Of a stretch of DNA of 37,300 bases, positions 34,262 through 37,300 are shown piece by piece (position 1 is the first letter of the stretch; the number at the start of each line of letters is the position of its first letter). The DNA is taken from contig DVDZ01000103.1 of the NCBI GenBank assembly GCA_015296025.1, forward strand, positions 1 through 37,300, in the 5' to 3' direction. A program made the position numbers and the translations under genes. The notes beneath the pieces are model-generated. The model ran no database searches. It was not told where the DNA came from and worked only from the letters and a program-made list of their open reading frames with translations. Origin of the DNA: Thermosynechococcus sp. M46_R2017_013 (GTDB lineage: Bacteria > Cyanobacteriota > Cyanobacteriia > Thermosynechococcales > Thermosynechococcaceae).

Positions 34262-36271
34262 CTAGGAGTGCCCCAGCAAGCGATCGCGCAGACGCTTAAT
34301 TTGATCGCGATAGCGAGCAGCCTCTTCAAAGGCCAACTCTTGAGCAGCTGTCTTCATTTTTGCCTCTAGGTCTTGGATAAGTTGGGGAATGTCCTCTAGG
34401 CTAAGTTCCTGTAGCGTTTGGGAAGACAATACCGGCACCGCCTCGGCATTCAGACGGCGGGAAACCTCCAAAAAGGCCAAAATGGCGTTGCTGGTTTTCT
34501 TGACAATGGGCTGGGGGGTGATGCCGTGGGCTTGGTTATAGGCCAGTTGAATGGCGCGACGCCGCTCCGTTTCTTGGATGGCTTTTTGCATACTTTCGGT
34601 GAGAGTGTCGGCATAGAGAATGGCCTGTCCTCGCACATGGCGGGCTGCGCGGCCAATCGTTTGAATGAGCGATCGCTCTGCCCGCAAAAACCCTTCCTTG
34701 TCAGCATCTAAAATGGCCACCAAGGAAACTTCCGGCAGATCTAGCCCCTCCCGCAGCAGATTGACCCCCACCAGCACGTCAAAGTCCCCTTGGCGCAGGG
34801 CTTCGAGAATTTCAATTCGCTCTATGGCATTGATTTCTGAGTGCAAGTAGCGCACCCGCACTCCCCGCTCCTGTAGGTATTCTGTCAGATCCTCCGCCAT
34901 GCGTTTGGTGAGGGTAGTTACCAGCACTCGTTCCTGGCGATCGCAGCGCAAGCGGATTTCCCCATATAAATCATCCACCTGTCCTTGGGTCGGGCGGACA
35001 AAAATTTGTGGATCTACAACCCCTGTGGGGCGAATAATTTGCTCCACCACTTGCCCTTGCGATACCGCTAATTCCCAATCGCCCGGTGTTGCCGACACAA
35101 AGATACACTGGTTAACCTTCTGCCAAAATTCCTCCGCCTTGAGGGGGCGATTATCTGCCGCGCTGGGCAGTCGAAAGCCATGGTCAATTAAGACTTTTTT
35201 GCGGGCTTGGTCGCCATTATACATGCCGCGAATCTGGGGCACTGTAACGTGGGATTCATCCACCACCAGTAGCCAATCCTCAGGAAAGTAATCAATCAAA
35301 CACTCCGGCGGTTCCCCCGCTGCCCGGCCTGCCAAGTGACGCGAGTAATTCTCGACTCCATTGCAGTAACCCACCTGCCGCAACATTTCCAAGTCATAGC
35401 GGGTGCGTTGGCTAAGTCTTTGCGCCTCTAGGAGCTTATTCTCTGCCTCTAGCTGGGCAACTCGCGCTTCCAGCTCCGCCTCAATGGCTTTACAGGCGGC
35501 TTCAAGACGCTCAGCAGGGGTGACAAAGTGTTTGGCAGGGTAAATATTCAGCCGTTCTACACTCTGCAATGTTTCCCCCGTGAGCGGATCTACATAGCGG
35601 ATGGCTTCAATTTCATCGCCAAAAAACTCGACGCGAATAATGCGATCTTCATAGGCCGGACCAATCTCTAAAACATCCCCTTTGACCCGAAAACGCCCCC
35701 GTCCCAATTCCACATCATTGCGAGTGTATTGAATCGTGGCTAATTGCCGCAGGAGTTGCCGCAGATCCGTTTCACAACCCACTTCTAGAAGAATGGCTGC
35801 TTTTAGGTACTCCGCTGGAATTCCTAGACCATAAATGCAACTAATCGAGGCAACCACAATGACATCCCGCCGTTCAAAAAGGGAGCGAGTGGCGGAGTGG
35901 CGCAACATATCAATCTCTTCGTTAATCGAAGCACTTTTTTCAATGTAGGTGTCGGTAACAGGAATGTAGGCTTCAGGCTGGTAGTAGTCGTAGTAGGAGA
36001 TAAAGTACTCAACTGCATTTTCTGGAAAGAAGGAGCGCAGTTCGTTGCACAGTTGCGCCGCTAGGGTTTTGTTGTGGGCAAGGACAAGGGTGGGGCGGCC
36101 AACGGCCTCGATGACGCGGGCAATCGTGTGGGTTTTGCCCGTACCCGTTGCCCCTAGCAGCGTTTGGAAGCGATAGCCCGCCTGAACCCCTGCAACCAGT
36201 TTTTGAATTGCTTGGGGTTGATCACCGGTGGGTTCAAAGGGAGCATGAATGCGAAACGGAGTGCTGGTCAT
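34262..36271 (-). CDS. uvrB: UvrABC excinuclease subunit B
   Basis: UvrB is the damage-verification helicase of nucleotide excision repair, loaded by UvrA and bound by UvrC. The full-length 669-residue protein has Walker A at 40-47 (GATGTGKT), the beta-hairpin region ([39 protein letters not shown]), Walker [40 protein letters not shown], motif [21 protein letters not shown] and a C-terminal UVR motif ([20 protein letters not shown]) for UvrC contact. All helicase motifs are intact. The start is ATG at 36269-36271. I saw no LexA-type site in the upstream gap. Confidence 0.97.
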   Translation of the reverse strand: MTSTPFRIHAPFEPTGDQPQAIQKLVAGVQAGYRFQTLLGATGTGKTHTIARVIEAVGRPTLVLAHNKTLAAQLCNELRSFFPENAVEYFISYYDYYQPEAYIPVTDTYIEKSASINEEIDMLRHSATRSLFERRDVIVVASISCIYGLGIPAEYLKAAILLEVGCETDLRQLLRQLATIQYTRNDVELGRGRFRVKGDVLEIGPAYEDRIIRVEFFGDEIEAIRYVDPLTGETLQSVERLNIYPAKHFVTPAERLEAACKAIEAELEARVAQLEAENKLLEAQRLSQRTRYDLEMLRQVGYCNGVENYSRHLAGRAAGEPPECLIDYFPEDWLLVVDESHVTVPQIRGMYNGDQARKKVLIDHGFRLPSAADNRPLKAEEFWQKVNQCIFVSATPGDWELAVSQGQVVEQIIRPTGVVDPQIFVRPTQGQVDDLYGEIRLRCDRQERVLVTTLTKRMAEDLTEYLQERGVRVRYLHSEINAIERIEILEALRQGDFDVLVGVNLLREGLDLPEVSLVAILDADKEGFLRAERSLIQTIGRAARHVRGQAILYADTLTESMQKAIQETERRRAIQLAYNQAHGITPQPIVKKTSNAILAFLEVSRRLNAEAVPVLSSQTLQELSLEDIPQLIQDLEAKMKTAAQELAFEEAARYRDQIKRLRDRLLGHS

Positions 36272-36604
36272 TGCCCAATATTTAAATTAAAGAACTCTTG
36301 CCTAGCTCTTAGGGTAGTCGAGGGACAGAGGAGCAAGCCACCCACAGTCTTTTAAGGATTGAAGACGCTTGAAACCGCCCAAACTAGATTTCTACTGAGA
36401 ATTTGATATTATAAATAACAGTTTCTCATGTATCGTAACAGTTAATTGCGCCAAATCTAAAGAATTGGTAAAAGCTTTAGCTCCCCCAAAAGATCGGCAG
36501 TATCGTAGGGAAGCAAGATACCTCCTAACTGCGTCTTTGACCCTACCCGCTTGGCGTAGGGTCTCTTTTGCGGGAATTTCGCTAAAATTTGTAAATTCCC
36601 TACC
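36272..36604. other. Divergent uvrB-pyrR intergenic region
   Basis: The 333 bases contain no coding sequence that I can support. The part 36385-36440 is AT-rich, with TATTATAAAT-like -10 candidates for the pyrR direction. The right part holds a hairpin with T tract (36539-36569) and an upstream copy of its 3' arm, described separately. A short non-coding RNA ending at the hairpin is an alternative reading. Confidence 0.5.
36539..36569 (+). terminator. Intrinsic terminator/attenuator in the pyrR leader
   Basis: GACCCTAC (36539-36546) pairs with GTAGGGTC (36556-36563), eight perfect pairs with a nine-base loop, followed by TCTTTT (36564-36569). Since the gene to the left is divergent, a plus-strand terminator here can only end a leader or small RNA ahead of pyrR. 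A second GTAGGG at 36505-36510 could pair with the same CCCTAC as an antiterminator. Confidence 0.62.
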
Positions 36605-36613
36605 GTGACGGCC

Positions 36614-37162
36614 ATGGCTGGTGAAGTCATTGAAATTTTAAGTGCTGATGATCTGCGGCGCACCGTAACGCGCTTAGCCTCCCAAGTGGTGGAAAAGGCT
36701 CGCGATGCCCTCGACAAATTGGTGTTGTTGGGTATTCATACCCGTGGAGTTCCCCTCGCCAAGCTCCTAGGGCAACAAATTGCACAATTGGAAAGGCTGA
36801 GCCTGCCCATTGGTGAGTTGGATATTACGTTTTATCGCGATGACTTGGATCGCATCGGCCCGCGCACACCCCAGCAGACTCTGATTCCAGTTGATCTCTC
36901 TAAGCGGATTGTGGTCTTGGTGGACGATGTTATCTTTAGTGGCCGCACGATTCGCTCTGCCCTCAATGCCGTCCATGACTACGGTCGCCCCAGTGCCATT
37001 TGGCTATTGGTACTCATTGATCGCGGACACCGAGAATTGCCAATTCATCCCGACTTTACCGGCAAAGTTCTGCCTACGGCTCGCGATGAAGCCGTCAAGG
37101 TGCTTCTACAGCAGGTGGATAAGCGAGATGGCGTCGAGTTGTGGAAGCCTTCTCGTTGCTAG
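36614..37162 (+). CDS. pyrR: Bifunctional pyr operon regulator/uracil phosphoribosyltransferase
   Basis: The protein is about 182 residues from the ATG at 36614 ([20 protein letters not shown]); a GTG at 36605 is possible. Motifs of Pyr[39 protein letters not shown], the PRPP loop [20 protein letters not shown], and [20 protein letters not shown]. In Bacillus PyrR binds pyr mRNA and promotes attenuation when UMP is high, with a weak uracil phosphoribosyltransferase activity; cyanobacterial members may be enzyme, regulator or both. The terminator-like hairpin 45 bases upstream is suggestive. No other pyr gene is adjacent within the window. Confidence 0.94.
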   Translation: MAGEVIEILSADDLRRTVTRLASQVVEKARDALDKLVLLGIHTRGVPLAKLLGQQIAQLERLSLPIGELDITFYRDDLDRIGPRTPQQTLIPVDLSKRIVVLVDDVIFSGRTIRSALNAVHDYGRPSAIWLLVLIDRGHRELPIHPDFTGKVLPTARDEAVKVLLQQVDKRDGVELWKPSRC

Positions 37163-37300
37163 GCTCTTCAGTGAATTCTTGCCTTGATTGACTGAGAAAA
37201 GGGATGTCATGAACCCTGAAGACTCCGACGAGGACTGCGTCTAGAATATCTTTATCTATCTTTATCGGCGTACAGAAGAGAAAGTAGATATGCCCATTCC
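37163..37300 (+). other. Right-edge non-coding segment with a 10-base tandem repeat
   Basis: No gene is visible in this last stretch. TATCTTTATC occurs twice in perfect tandem at 37247-37256 and 37257-37266. An ATG at 37290 with AAGAGAAAG upstream could begin a gene running off the window, but only three full codons are present. Confidence 0.4.

Larger units (their letters stand above)
1..37300. repeat. HIP1 octamer GCGATCGC dispersed through the window
   Basis: GCGATCGC recurs throughout, in genes and gaps; examples are at 20-27, 182-189 and 624-631. It is the highly iterated palindrome known from many cyanobacterial genomes. I did not count every copy. Confidence 0.9.

Noticed and set aside
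33517-34299. Plus-strand open frame of 260 codons opposite apcF
   Set aside because: It is antisense to the unmistakable apcF gene, has no ribosome site or recognisable domain, and follows from the codon bias of the real gene.
1-37300. Search by eye for tRNA genes, CRISPR arrays, toxin-antitoxin or defence modules, and insertion sequences
   Set aside because: No cloverleaf, no regularly spaced repeats, no transposase or terminal inverted repeats, and no recognised defence domains were seen.

Overview
The window reads as chromosomal DNA of a cyanobacterium, most likely Thermosynechococcus or a close relative. Photosystem genes (psbM, psbQ) and phycobilisome apcF are present, the HIP1 octamer GCGATCGC recurs throughout, and there are several cyanobacteria-specific families (DUF1815, DUF1825, DUF4912). 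DNA polymerase III alpha is encoded as two intein-split halves whose intein sequences resemble, from memory, those of Thermosynechococcus. Genes are dense, on both strands, and mostly housekeeping. I see no tRNA, rRNA, CRISPR array, prophage or intact insertion sequence.

Layout. 1-2.7 kb: rsmH (minus, running off the left edge), a coiled-coil protein, a decayed-looking stretch and an unknown protein. 2.7-4.0 kb: C-terminal half of split dnaE. 4.0-8.2 kb: sufS, a DUF4912 protein, an alpha/beta hydrolase and a DUF1815 protein. 8.5-11.9 kb: Nudix hydrolase, znuC-znuA with a Zur-like box, rpmG-rpsR with a terminator, an RDD membrane protein. 11.9-17.5 kb: rqcH/NFACT, psbQ, N-terminal half of split dnaE, and tmk overlapping its tail. 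17.7-21.7 kb: an unknown small protein coupled to a ThiO-like oxidoreductase, psbM, a GldA-like dehydrogenase and an aminotransferase. 21.8-26.1 kb: a sugar-type ABC binding protein behind mscL, then rps1, pdxA and DUF1825. 26.1-30.6 kb: class IV aminotransferase, an Fe-S aldo/keto reductase behind a BFN-domain protein, wecB and a phytol-kinase-like gene. 30.6-37.3 kb: a carboxylesterase, a CmpR-like LysR regulator, a pentapeptide-repeat protein, ispF, apcF, uvrB and pyrR with a possible attenuator.

The main biological feature is the split DnaE. Both halves lie in the window on the same strand, with the C half about 10 kb upstream of the N half, so an intact polymerase of about 1159 residues requires protein trans-splicing. 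The main technical feature is that at least five conserved genes (rsmH, rqcH, dnaE N half, the sugar-binding protein, the carboxylesterase) each carry exactly one reading-frame break. At least three of these lie in or beside short G/C runs. One of the genes is essential for replication, so uncorrected single-base assembly errors are the simplest explanation.

Several start codons appear to be non-ATG. psbQ seems to need CTG, the regulator and the 2053 gene TTG, and GTGA-type overlaps couple two gene pairs.
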